Shown here: positions 6,001 to 10,738 of the stretch, piece after piece | Numbering within the stretch: position 1 is the first letter of the stretch | Layout of the letters: every line of letters starts with the position of its first letter | Assembly: GCA_048158365.1 (NCBI GenBank) | Contig: JBLLNL010000022.1 | Reading direction: 5' to 3' (one strand) | DNA: 10,738 nt | From: Azoarcus_F sp048158365 | GTDB lineage: Bacteria > Pseudomonadota > Gammaproteobacteria > Burkholderiales > Rhodocyclaceae | Program-made: the position numbers and the translations under genes | The notes under the pieces: model-generated | Database searches by the model: none | Told to the model about the DNA's origin: nothing | What the model saw: only the letters and a program-made list of their open reading frames with translations

Positions 6001-6867
6001 CACATGGGCGCCTTGCTCCTGCAGCAACATCAGCAGCCGCAGGGCTTCGGGGTCGGTGATGTCGAGATAGTCGCTGGTGAGCACGCGCAGGCGCGCGGGC
6101 GGTCGCGACCGGACTTCGCTCTGACCGAGCGCGTCGTGGAGATCCGGCAGCAGCAGTCGGAGGCCGGTGGTCTTGACGAAAGACACCGCCAGATCGATCT
6201 CGTCGGCACGGGCGATCGCATGGCAGAGTTGCGGCAGGAACGGGTGCTCGGCGTCTCCGGTGATCAGGCGACTGGTCGGCGCGGGGCGTCGCCGGAGGAT
6301 GGCGTTCAGCCACGATTCGCTGCGTTCCGGGCGCTGGTCCGGCGTGACCCAGCATTCGGACGACTCGATGTCATCGAGTCCGGCGATCCAGGCCCGCAGG
6401 CGGGATTCGGTCGCGTCGGTGAAATGGCGTTCGTCGTCCGTGCGCTCGTCGTCGCCGTGCTTGAAGCTCACGTACAGCGCCCCACCCGGCTTCAGCGCGC
6501 GCCACAGGCGCTCGAATGCATGGGGCAGGTCGTCGGCCGGCAGGTGCAGCAGGCTCGCGCAGGCCCAGATGCCGTCGTAACTGCACAGCTCCGAAACATC
6601 GGCGAAGCTGCGCACCGCGACGCCCTGTCCGAGCACCTCGCTCGCCCGCTGCGCGATCTCCGCCGACGCGTCGAACGCGACGATCCGGTAGCCCCGCGCG
6701 ACGAAGGCCCGACTGTCGCGACCGGACCCGCAGCCGGCGTCGAGGATCAGCCCGCCCGCCGGCACATGCCGCAGGAAGCGCGCATGCAGTTCGGATATGT
6801 CCACGCCGATGGTCTCCTCGACGAATCGGGCGGCATGACGATCGTAATAGGCAAGCGTGCGGGACAT
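3001..6867 (-). CDS. Five-module protein: methyltransferase, PLD nuclease, SF2 helicase, S24-like module and DUF3427
   Basis: A 1288-residue protein with no frameshift. Residues 1-195 are a class I SAM methyltransferase (motif I LDAGCGSGR at 42-50, acidic FDAS at 65-68). It lacks the (D/N)PPY motif of N6-adenine DNA methyltransferases and looks like a small-molecule type. About 200-375 is a phospholipase-D-like nuclease (HMK at 300-302, GSSN at 322-325, EWN at 336-338). About 395-760 is an SF2 helicase: Walker A ATGLGKT 427-433, DEFHH 516-520, LTATPDR 541-547, NEGVDLP 688-694, QQLGRGLRR 713-721. About 1050-1130 resembles LexA/S24 (SGNSMN 1056-1061). About 1165-1288 is DUF3427 (NFNPGNWNSG, WQSQNSTTPESKRGREI). 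PLD-helicase-DUF3427 proteins are known and often sit in defence islands; having the methyltransferase in the same chain is less usual as far as I know. The ATG at 6867 fits the methyltransferase start, though the ribosome site is weak. It could restrict foreign DNA or act in repair. Confidence 0.85.
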   Translation of the reverse strand: MSRTLAYYDRHAARFVEETIGVDISELHARFLRHVPAGGLILDAGCGSGRDSRAFVARGYRIVAFDASAEIAQRASEVLGQGVAVRSFADVSELCSYDGIWACASLLHLPADDLPHAFERLWRALKPGGALYVSFKHGDDERTDDERHFTDATESRLRAWIAGLDDIESSECWVTPDQRPERSESWLNAILRRRPAPTSRLITGDAEHPFLPQLCHAIARADEIDLAVSFVKTTGLRLLLPDLHDALGQSEVRSRPPARLRVLTSDYLDITDPEALRLLMLLQEQGAHVRVFESAGRSFHMKAYLFAHFAEQRDVHGTAFIGSSNISRQALTDGLEWNYRIDYPGDDGFIEARARFEELFRDARTVALGDAWIDRYDARRVPPSRAIAPGSEESEPPPIPTPIQVDALEALAATRREAYRRGLVVLATGLGKTWLAAFDAEQLGARRVLFVAHREEILNQAAETFVRIRPRARVGFYMGQIRDTQVDVLCASVQTLGRGTHLKRFSPQHFDYIVIDEFHHAAAPTYRRLLAHFVPQFLLGLTATPDRTDQSDILSLCDDNLVFTRNLFAGIEAGLLAPFHYYGIWDESVDYREIPWRNGRFEPEQLSNKLATLARARHALRHWRDRAQQRTLAFCVSIRHAKFMAAQFAHEGIAAAAVYAGSALARCEALERLADGRLQVIFSVDLFNEGVDLPAIDTVLMLRPTESKILFLQQLGRGLRRAEGKEKLVVLDFIGNHHSFLHKPQALAQVGASYKHLAEFARKVETRRLELPAGCFINYELELIDFLKSLDTDGIAKEYQALKDGLGRRPTLAEFYRCGANLGRMRKEYSSWFGLVGAMNDLDQDEAIVATAHRDFLREVETTAMTKSFKMVLLEAFQELDGWASAPSMEALAERSWQVLQRRRPLLADLPEAQFDASDGRSKVWARYWRDNPVNAWIGGNQPAAARKFFRIAGQRFEPGFDVEPAHRERFAAMVQELVDFRLAAYEVRRAAATPPDNVVPFKRATPDRTELPYFPNLCIACGHFRTARADAEEHRSLGPGHGRLDPARHFIARASGNSMNGGKHPIRDGDYLLMELVSPANAGSITGTTMAIERQDQTGDDQYLLRVVTKHRDGSYVLVANNPDYEDIHVTPELADELRTVARLKAVIDPLELAVGESFMREDIPPLFGENFNPGNWNSGHVALPARKAQVLLVTLNKQGKAEDHRYLDHWIDDHTFHWQSQNSTTPESKRGREIIEHEKRGISLHLFVRESKLAGGKAAPFVYYGPVRYRSHSGSGPMSVVFEVGG

Positions 6868-6956
6868 CGAAGCTGGCGGATTCCGTCGATTGGCCGAATG
6901 CGATCCACATGTTCGGCGATGGCGACCGACAGGCTACCAGGTTGGAAGGGCTGTGG

Positions 6957-6975
6957 GGCGCGACGACGTCGCGCC
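6957..6975. promoter_or_regulatory. GC-rich palindrome upstream of the helicase gene
   Basis: GGCGCGAC (6957-6964) and GTCGCGCC (6968-6975) are perfect 8-base inverted repeats around a 3-base loop, about 90 bases before the start of the 1288-residue protein. A CATAAT box on the minus strand (6996-6991) would place the palindrome just downstream of a transcription start. It may be an operator or an RNA hairpin in the leader. It has no T tract, so a simple terminator for parE is unlikely. Confidence 0.35.
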
Positions 6976-7020
6976 GATGTTCATGCGTTGATTATGCAGG
7001 GTCTGGAGAATTCGGCTTCG

Positions 7021-7044
7021 ACCGCTACCGCTACCGCTACCGCG
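7021..7044. repeat. Hexanucleotide tandem repeat, about four units
   Basis: Three perfect ACCGCT units and a fourth ending in G (ACCGCG) lie in the gap between the parE stop (7047) and the helicase gene start. Too short to call a phase-variable tract with confidence. Confidence 0.6.
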
Positions 7045-7046
7045 AC

Positions 7047-7388
7047 TTAGTCCGCGGTATCGATATGCCGCGCCAGGTCCATGCTGTCGTGCAGGATGCG
7101 AAGCACCTCGATGAGGTTCTTGTCGTCGTGGGCACGAAAGACGATGAAATGGCGCCCTTTGCGTCTTTTGCGCGCAACGTGCAGGCAGATGACGCCCACT
7201 CCCAGATCCGGACGTGCACGAACGCCGGGCGCGCCCGGGCCGTGCACAAGTGCTGTCAACGCATTGCGCAGGGTTGTCTCATAGACCCGCGCCTGTCGCG
7301 GGCTGAAGTGTTCGGTCGTCCACTGCAGGATATCGACGAAATCACGCTCGGCAGCGTGCGCCAGACGAATGCGCCAGCGCTGCTTCAT
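7047..7388 (-). CDS. parE: ParE/RelE-superfamily toxin
   Basis: A 113-residue basic protein of the ParE type, whose relatives poison DNA gyrase. It opens MKQRWRIRLAHAAERDFVDILQ and ends HFIVFRAHDDKNLIEVLRILHDSMDL, the conserved strand and helix near the C-terminus of ParE toxins. The ATG at 7386-7388 overlaps the ParD stop (ATGA), the usual coupling in parDE operons. Length is a little above the family's typical 95-105 residues. No frame damage is seen. Gyrase as target is inferred from the family; some ParE relatives act otherwise. Confidence 0.85.
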   Translation of the reverse strand: MKQRWRIRLAHAAERDFVDILQWTTEHFSPRQARVYETTLRNALTALVHGPGAPGVRARPDLGVGVICLHVARKRRKGRHFIVFRAHDDKNLIEVLRILHDSMDLARHIDTAD

Positions 7389-7666
7389 GCAGTGTTGATC
7401 GCCTTGTCGGCCAGCGCGACCAAGTGGGCATCCAGAGCTTGCGTGGTGTCGAAATCGGTGTATCGCCCCGCTTCGACATCGGCAACGCCGATAGCCACAG
7501 CCTCGCGTAATGCAGCCAGTCTAGTGGCTCGATCAGCCTCACGGGCTTGCACGAGGCGCAACCCTTCGCGTAGCACTTCGCTGGCGTTCTGGTATTGGCC
7601 GGAAGCTACCATCTGCTCGACGAACTGTGCCTGGATCTCGGTTAACACCACGTTACGGGTCGGCAT
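7385..7666 (-). CDS. parD: ParD-family antitoxin
   Basis: A 93-residue ribbon-helix-helix antitoxin. MPTRNVVLTEIQAQFVEQMV supplies the DNA-binding strand and first helix, and SGQYQNASEVLREGLRL the second helix, a signature of ParD. The C-terminal part (about 50-93) would clamp ParE. The start at 7664-7666 is supported by GGAG six bases upstream; the frame is open further, but that part carries no ParD sequence and crosses the neighbouring gene. It heads a two-gene operon with parE. A perfect palindrome 22 bases before the ATG is the likely autoregulatory site. Confidence 0.88.
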   Translation of the reverse strand: MPTRNVVLTEIQAQFVEQMVASGQYQNASEVLREGLRLVQAREADRATRLAALREAVAIGVADVEAGRYTDFDTTQALDAHLVALADKAINTA

Positions 7667-7688
7667 GGCTGTCTCCGAAAAAGGGTTG

Positions 7689-7705
7689 TTGGCATATCCT
7701 GCCAA
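7689..7705. promoter_or_regulatory. Palindromic operator candidate before parD
   Basis: TTGGCA (7689-7694) and TGCCAA (7700-7705) are perfect inverted repeats with a 5-base spacer, the same geometry as the site before the RHH antitoxin at 229-245. It sits just upstream of the parD ribosome-binding site, where a ParD dimer would block transcription. No strong -35/-10 pair was found beside it. Confidence 0.5.
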
Positions 7706-7784
7706 TGGTGATCGAAGAACGCAAGCCACAGCGCTGATTCGTGATCTTTGGATGTGCGCGACGCAACGGCGGCGGGACTGCCGA

Positions 7785-8510
7785 TCAGGCCTTGCCCGCC
7801 TGCCCGACCACCATTCGCCACGGAAAGAAATACACCGCATAGACCACCGCATATACCGCGAAGTGGTCCAGGTTGGCGGCGCTTGCGGCGGCGAAGAAGA
7901 AGATCAGCAGGTGCATGCGGATCACGTTGCGGTAGGGCGCGAGGAAGGCATCGTTGCCGGACTTTTTCCGCGCGGCCTTGCGCAGCGTGCTCCGGTCGAG
8001 CGTGATCGGGGTGGTGGTTTCCTGTTCGACCTGCCTGACCGGCATCGCGAAGGCGGCGCGCTCGGCCGCGAATGCGAGCGGGATGAACCATCCATAGCGG
8101 CGGAAGACCTCGATATACAGCGCTAGGTCGGGGATGTCGCCGGTCGCCGAGGACTCGCCATAGACCGGGAAGAACCCGTTCAGAAAGACCGAATGCACGA
8201 AGTGGAAGCCGCCGAAGTGCACGGTGAAGAACGCGAGCATGAATAGCCCGCTCAGCAGCACGATCAGCACGCCCATGGTCGACAGCCCTGGGTGGGAGTC
8301 GAAGCTCGCACGCACTTCGTCGCGATGCCGCCACGCCAGCGTGACCGGACGAAAGATCGTCCACATGATCGTCGCGTAGCCGACCACGAGGCTCGCCAGC
8401 CACAGCGTCCACACCAGGTCGGCGATGCTCCACCCCAGCCACCACGCCATCGCCAGCCCGGCGGCGAACGCGAGCGCGTCGGGCAGGGCCTGGATCCCCT
8501 TCAACGCCAC
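7785..8510 (-). CDS. DUF6498-type integral membrane protein
   Basis: A 241-residue protein of unknown function with about six hydrophobic segments: near 10-28, 31-53, 77-97, 101-118, 130-150 and 199-231. The loop HFGGFHFVHSVFLNGFFP (98-115) is the part I associate with DUF6498. Residues 155-195 form a charged cytoplasmic-type stretch. The start used is GTG at 8508-8510, only nine bases after the stop of the upstream regulator and without a good ribosome site, so translation may be coupled or the true start differ. A near-identical copy of its early codons (QALPDALAF) lies at 8985-9013, suggesting that the original 5' end was displaced by what now lies between. No enzymatic motif is visible. 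Confidence 0.65.
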   Translation of the reverse strand: MALKGIQALPDALAFAAGLAMAWWLGWSIADLVWTLWLASLVVGYATIMWTIFRPVTLAWRHRDEVRASFDSHPGLSTMGVLIVLLSGLFMLAFFTVHFGGFHFVHSVFLNGFFPVYGESSATGDIPDLALYIEVFRRYGWFIPLAFAAERAAFAMPVRQVEQETTTPITLDRSTLRKAARKKSGNDAFLAPYRNVIRMHLLIFFFAAASAANLDHFAVYAVVYAVYFFPWRMVVGQAGKA

Positions 8511-8519
8511 GTTACGGGG

Positions 8520-8861
8520 TCAGGCCGCCTGAAGCATGAAGTCGACATGCACAGCGTCGTAAGGAAACACGAAGCCACGATTGTCGCGGTCGATCAGACC
8601 TGCATCGAGTAAGGCATGCACGTCGGTATGCACGGCTTTCACGTCACGGTCGACGCGCCGTGCGATTTCGCGAATGGCCAGCGGTCCGGCCCCGGTCATG
8701 GCCTTGATGATCTGCCAGCGTTTGGCGGTCATCGTCTTCCAAAGCAGTTCGGGACTCGCGAAGCTGAGTCGCGGACCGGTAGGGGTGAGTGTTTCCATCG
8801 CCGTCGCGACGTCGTCGAGTGTATCGGCAAGCGATCGCACATCAAGCGTTACTGTTGTCAT
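8520..8861 (-). CDS. HVO_A0114-type winged-helix regulator or antitoxin, orphan
   Basis: A 113-residue protein. Residues about 42-100 form a winged helix: LTAKRW-like KTMTAKRWQIIKAM, then GPLAIREIARRVDRDVKAVH (recognition helix), and the wing NRGFVFPYDAVHVDF. This matches the HVO_A0114/COG4190 family, which is often paired with a small toxin gene just upstream (DUF6516/TumE type, as I recall). No such toxin is present; only a 17-codon frame precedes it with an ATGA overlap. The ATG at 8859-8861 has AGGTGG close upstream. A good promoter with a palindrome over its -35 box lies at 8919-8957. The gene sits between two copies of a 29-base repeat. Confidence 0.75.
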   Translation of the reverse strand: MTTVTLDVRSLADTLDDVATAMETLTPTGPRLSFASPELLWKTMTAKRWQIIKAMTGAGPLAIREIARRVDRDVKAVHTDVHALLDAGLIDRDNRGFVFPYDAVHVDFMLQAA

Positions 8862-8911
8862 TCATCCACCTCGCTACATCGGACATGAAATCCGAGCTCT
8901 TTCGCACTCAT
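8858..8911 (-). CDS. Short leader ORF of 17 codons before the HVO_A0114-type regulator
   Basis: From ATG 8909-8911 the minus strand reads MSAKELGFHVRCSEVDE and stops with an ATGA overlap on the regulator start. The predicted transcription start is almost at its ATG, so any translation would be leaderless or weak. The overlap is what a toxin-antitoxin pair would show, so this may be the scar of a deleted toxin gene. It could equally be chance. Confidence 0.25.
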   Translation of the reverse strand: MSAKELGFHVRCSEVDE

Positions 8912-8918
8912 GTTGGAA

Positions 8919-8957
8919 AAGATAACAATGCAAGTGCGCGTTGGCAATTAGTCCAAC
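8919..8957 (-). promoter_or_regulatory. Promoter and operator of the HVO_A0114-type regulator
   Basis: On the minus strand TTGCCA (8947-8942) and TATCTT (8924-8919) are 17 bases apart, with an extended -10 TG one base before the hexamer. GTTGG (8940-8944) and CCAAC (8953-8957) form an inverted repeat with an 8-base spacer over the -35 box. This fits self-repression by the regulator encoded just downstream. Confidence 0.55.
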
Positions 8958-9077
8958 ATTAGGCGAAGGGCGCTCGCACGGCCACGAACGCCAGCGCGTC
9001 GGGTAGGGCCTGGGACCAGCGTTCAGGGTGATTGCCCGGCGGGTAGGCGGTGTTGGGGTCAGGCGCTGAACTATTTA

Positions 9078-9111
9078 TTGATATATAGGAATATGCTTAT
9101 TCATGATAAGC
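9078..9111 (+). promoter_or_regulatory. Promoter and palindrome of the rhodanese gene
   Basis: An AT-rich stretch unlike its surroundings holds TTGATA (9078-9083) and CATGAT (9102-9107), 18 bases apart. GCTTAT (9095-9100) and ATAAGC (9106-9111) are perfect inverted repeats with a 5-base spacer over the -10 box, and GAATA/TATTC (9089-9093/9098-9102) form a second, overlapping one. A sulfur- or redox-responsive repressor could bind here, but none is encoded in the window. Confidence 0.45.
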
Positions 9112-9154
9112 TACTGCTTCGACTGTCATCCATCGACCACACGAGGAGTTTGCC

Positions 9155-9703
9155 ATGAAGCGTCTGCTTGCTGCCGTTACGATTGCTGCCATGCACTTTG
9201 CCGTGCATGCCTCCGATCTGGGCATCTCTGCCGAAGAAACGTATCAGAAGATTCAGCAGGCCGAGCAGAACGTGCTGCTGGTCGATGTGCGTGATCCGGT
9301 CGAGATCATGTTTGTCGGGTTTTCCGACGCGGTGCATGTCAACATTCCTTACGTGCTGGTCGATCGCAGTCAATGGAACGCGGAGCGCGGCATTTTCAGG
9401 ACGTATCTCAATCCTGACTTTCTGGGTGATATCCAGGCCGAACTGGACAAGCGCGGCCTGGGTGATGACGCCGAGATCATCACCATGTGTCGTTCGGGTA
9501 GCGAGCGGGGCGAACCCAGCGCAGCGCTGCTGCGCCAACATGGTTTTCCGAATGCGCGCTTCGTCATCAACGGTTTTCAGGGCGGGGCCATCAAGGAAGG
9601 CCCGCAGGCCGGTTTCCGCCTGCAGAACGGCTGGCAGAACAGCGGCCTGCCGTGGAGCGCGAAGATGAACCCCGAAAAGATCCACCGCACCGACAATCGC
9701 TGA
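9155..9703 (+). CDS. Exported single-domain rhodanese (sulfurtransferase)
   Basis: A 182-residue protein with an N-terminal signal peptide (MKRLLAAVTIAAMHFAVHA, cleavage after Ala19), so probably periplasmic. The rhodanese domain spans about 22-150: VLLVDVRDPVE at 40-50, and the active-site loop MCRSGSERGEPSA with catalytic Cys112, followed by FVINGFQGG. It would carry a sulfane sulfur on Cys112 or act on a thiol substrate; the acceptor is unknown. The C-terminal GWQNSGLPWSAKMNPEKIHR tail is shared by secreted rhodaneses of other proteobacteria, as I recall. GAGGAG (9143-9148) sits six bases before the ATG. It stands alone, followed by a palindromic hairpin. It does not look like part of the island. 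Confidence 0.88.
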   Translation: MKRLLAAVTIAAMHFAVHASDLGISAEETYQKIQQAEQNVLLVDVRDPVEIMFVGFSDAVHVNIPYVLVDRSQWNAERGIFRTYLNPDFLGDIQAELDKRGLGDDAEIITMCRSGSERGEPSAALLRQHGFPNARFVINGFQGGAIKEGPQAGFRLQNGWQNSGLPWSAKMNPEKIHRTDNR

Positions 9704-9712
9704 GCAAAAAAC

Positions 9713-9767
9713 AGAAATCGGGGACCACGATTAACGACTGATTAATCGTGTGCTGTCTCCGATTTCT
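9713..9767. repeat. REP-like long imperfect palindrome after the rhodanese gene
   Basis: Outer arms AGAAATCGGGGAC (9713-9725) and GTCTCCGATTTCT (9755-9767) pair with one mismatch. Inner arms CACGATTAA (9726-9734) and TTAATCGTG (9742-9750) pair perfectly around a 7-base loop, with a 4-base bulge on the right. The AATCGGGGAC core resembles dispersed palindromes seen in many proteobacteria and linked to RAYT transposases. It starts ten bases after the rhodanese stop and could also end transcription. Confidence 0.65.
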
Positions 9768-9834
9768 ACATGTCGGGCAGTTCATCGGGCGCCGTGGCAG
9801 AATCCCGGCTCACGCCATGCCGACATTGTGAGCC

Positions 9835-10617
9835 ATGATGACCAACAAGGACACCAACCCGAACGGAGAGGACGTGGCCGCGCCGTCCCCGGGTGAGACC
9901 GCTCTGCCTGGTGACGCTGGCGAGAAGTCCGCAGCCGAACCCCCGAAGATCTTTACCTTCGCAGACATGAAGCTGGGCGTCGGCCACCGGCTGCAGATCC
10001 AGTGTCCGGCGCCGATGCAGTCCGAGCGTGCCTTCGTCAAGGTCGTCGGTTACGTCGACAACGTCAGCCTGATCGTCACTGCGCCGTGGCGCAACGGCAT
10101 GCGTCTCGATCTGCTCGAGAACGAGAATCTCATCGTCCGCGCGTTTTCGCGCCAGAGCGCATTCGCGTTCAGCTGCGCCATCCTGCGGGTGTGCAGGCGC
10201 CCGTTCGACTACCTGCACCTGTCCTTTCCACGACAGGTGCAGGGCACGGTGATACGCAAGTCCACACGTGTGCGGGGCGGGTTCGCGGTTGAAGCCGGCA
10301 CGGCCGGATCACCGTGCGGCCCCGCAACGATCGACAACATCAGTGCCACCGGCGCGCTCGTCACTGCACGCGAGCCGCTCGGCAGTCCGGGTGACACCGT
10401 GCGGCTGCGCTTCCAGGTGAAGCTCCACGACGTCGATTCGGCCCTGGAGGTGGAGGCGAAGATCCTGAGCGCGGTGCCGCACGACGATACGCAAGGCGAC
10501 GCCGCCCCCCTGCTGCGCCACGGCGTCGAGTTCCGCAACCTGCAGCCGAACGACCGGATGATCATCACCAGCTTTGTCTATCAGCAGATCATCGAGAATC
10601 CGAGCAGCATGGTGTAA
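9835..10617 (+). CDS. YcgR-like PilZ-domain protein (c-di-GMP receptor)
   Basis: A 260-residue cytoplasmic protein. Residues 1-40 are a disordered, acidic and Pro-rich leader. About 45-135 is a YcgR-type N-terminal beta domain (MKLGVGHRLQIQ, ENLIVRAFS). About 138-255 is PilZ, with the RxxxR motif RKSTR at 141-145 and the DNISATG motif at 167-173, the two elements that hold c-di-GMP. Such proteins slow the flagellar motor or tune other surface functions when c-di-GMP is high. The start is one of two adjacent ATGs (9835 or 9838), with a weak ribosome site. No flagellar gene is in the window, so the partner is unknown. Base use matches the neighbours and no damage is visible. Confidence 0.88.
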   Translation: MMTNKDTNPNGEDVAAPSPGETALPGDAGEKSAAEPPKIFTFADMKLGVGHRLQIQCPAPMQSERAFVKVVGYVDNVSLIVTAPWRNGMRLDLLENENLIVRAFSRQSAFAFSCAILRVCRRPFDYLHLSFPRQVQGTVIRKSTRVRGGFAVEAGTAGSPCGPATIDNISATGALVTAREPLGSPGDTVRLRFQVKLHDVDSALEVEAKILSAVPHDDTQGDAAPLLRHGVEFRNLQPNDRMIITSFVYQQIIENPSSMV

Positions 10618-10620
10618 CAA

Positions 10621-10669
10621 AGAATCGAAGAATCGAAGAATCGGGGACACCCATTAGCCGGCCGGTGTC
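10621..10669. repeat. Octamer tandem repeat and second REP-like half-palindrome
   Basis: AGAATCGA occurs twice and AGAATCGG once in tandem (10621-10644), leading straight into GGGGACACC. GACACC (10646-10651) and GGTGTC (10664-10669) can pair. The AATCGGGGACA core is shared with the palindrome at 9713-9767, so this is probably another, decayed copy. Confidence 0.5.
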
Positions 10670-10690
10670 AAGCGAGCAAAACACCCCCCG

Positions 10691-10708
10691 CGGCGGCGCC
10701 AGCCGCCG
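10691..10708. terminator. GC-rich hairpin after the PilZ gene
   Basis: CGGCGGC (10691-10697) and GCCGCCG (10702-10708) pair around a 4-base loop, and three T residues follow shortly after. It could be a weak terminator for the PilZ gene, which ends 73 bases before it. The short T tract makes this uncertain. Confidence 0.35.
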
Positions 10709-10738
10709 ACTTTCGATCTCTCCAAACTCCGTCTGCAG

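Larger units (their letters stand above)
8465..9013. repeat. Pair of 29-base direct repeats flanking the regulator
   Basis: 8465-8493 and 8985-9013 match at 27 of 29 bases, 520 bases apart. Read on the minus strand both encode QALPDALAF, and both differences are silent third-position changes. The first copy lies in the DUF6498 gene; the second lies in sequence with no start codon and a stop eight codons later. GGGGTCAGGC also recurs beside each copy (8516-8525 and 9056-9065). Confidence 0.7.

Noticed and set aside
6957..6975. Rho-independent terminator for parE
   Set aside because: The hairpin is strong but no T tract follows on the minus strand.
7021..7044. CRISPR-like or phase-variable repeat array
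   Set aside because: Only four six-base units with no spacers, so not CRISPR; and six-base units would not shift a frame even if inside a gene.
4309..7050. A 913-codon open frame on the plus strand opposite the helicase gene
   Set aside because: It is the antisense shadow of a high-GC gene. The minus-strand frame carries a full set of helicase, PLD and DUF3427 motifs, while this one shows none and has a composition (Arg, Gly, Val, Glu) typical of reversed codons.
6516..8126. A 536-codon plus-strand frame crossing the helicase start, parDE and the DUF6498 gene
   Set aside because: It overlaps three well-supported minus-strand genes, is rich in Arg, Ser and Pro, and has no recognisable domain.
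9101..9685. A 194-codon minus-strand frame opposite the rhodanese gene
   Set aside because: The plus strand has a signal peptide, a ribosome site and the rhodanese Cys loop, so this is a shadow frame.

Overview
The window is GC-rich proteobacterial DNA. The periplasmic rhodanese, the YcgR-like PilZ protein and the DUF6498 membrane protein suggest a betaproteobacterium, perhaps of the Rhodocyclales. That placement is inference, because there is no rRNA or other marker here.

Layout. Positions 1-208 are the end of an IS66-family element with the start of its accessory gene. Positions 229-1294 hold two convergent toxin-antitoxin (TA) loci: an intact ribbon-helix-helix antitoxin with a PIN toxin cut to about 30 residues (+), and a complete Phd/VapC pair (-). 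Positions 1489-2655 (-) hold an intact HigA antitoxin preceded by a chimeric ORF, in which a decayed NlpE/META envelope protein runs in frame into the catalytic C-terminal half of HigB. Positions 2664-2926 are debris: an IS3-family left end and a short fragment that may be the start of an AbiEi-type antitoxin. Positions 3001-6867 (-) encode a 1288-residue protein joining a class I methyltransferase, a PLD nuclease, an SF2 helicase, a LexA-like S24 module and DUF3427. Behind it lie a complete ParDE pair (7047-7666, -), a DUF6498 membrane protein (7785-8510, -) and an orphan HVO_A0114-type regulator (8520-8861, -). From 9155 on, the + strand carries housekeeping-like genes: a secreted rhodanese and a PilZ protein, separated by a REP-like palindrome.

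How it fits together. Positions 1-9010 look like an accessory defence or stabilisation island, with TA loci of at least five families in different states of decay and insertion-sequence debris around one large nuclease-helicase gene. Likely TA operators are visible as short perfect palindromes in front of the RHH antitoxin, the Phd antitoxin, ParD and the HVO_A0114 regulator. The most interesting objects are the five-module protein, which looks like a single-gene anti-invader machine, and the HigB chimera, which keeps every catalytic residue I can map but has lost the toxin's N-terminal half. All function calls come from reading motifs by eye; no database search was possible.
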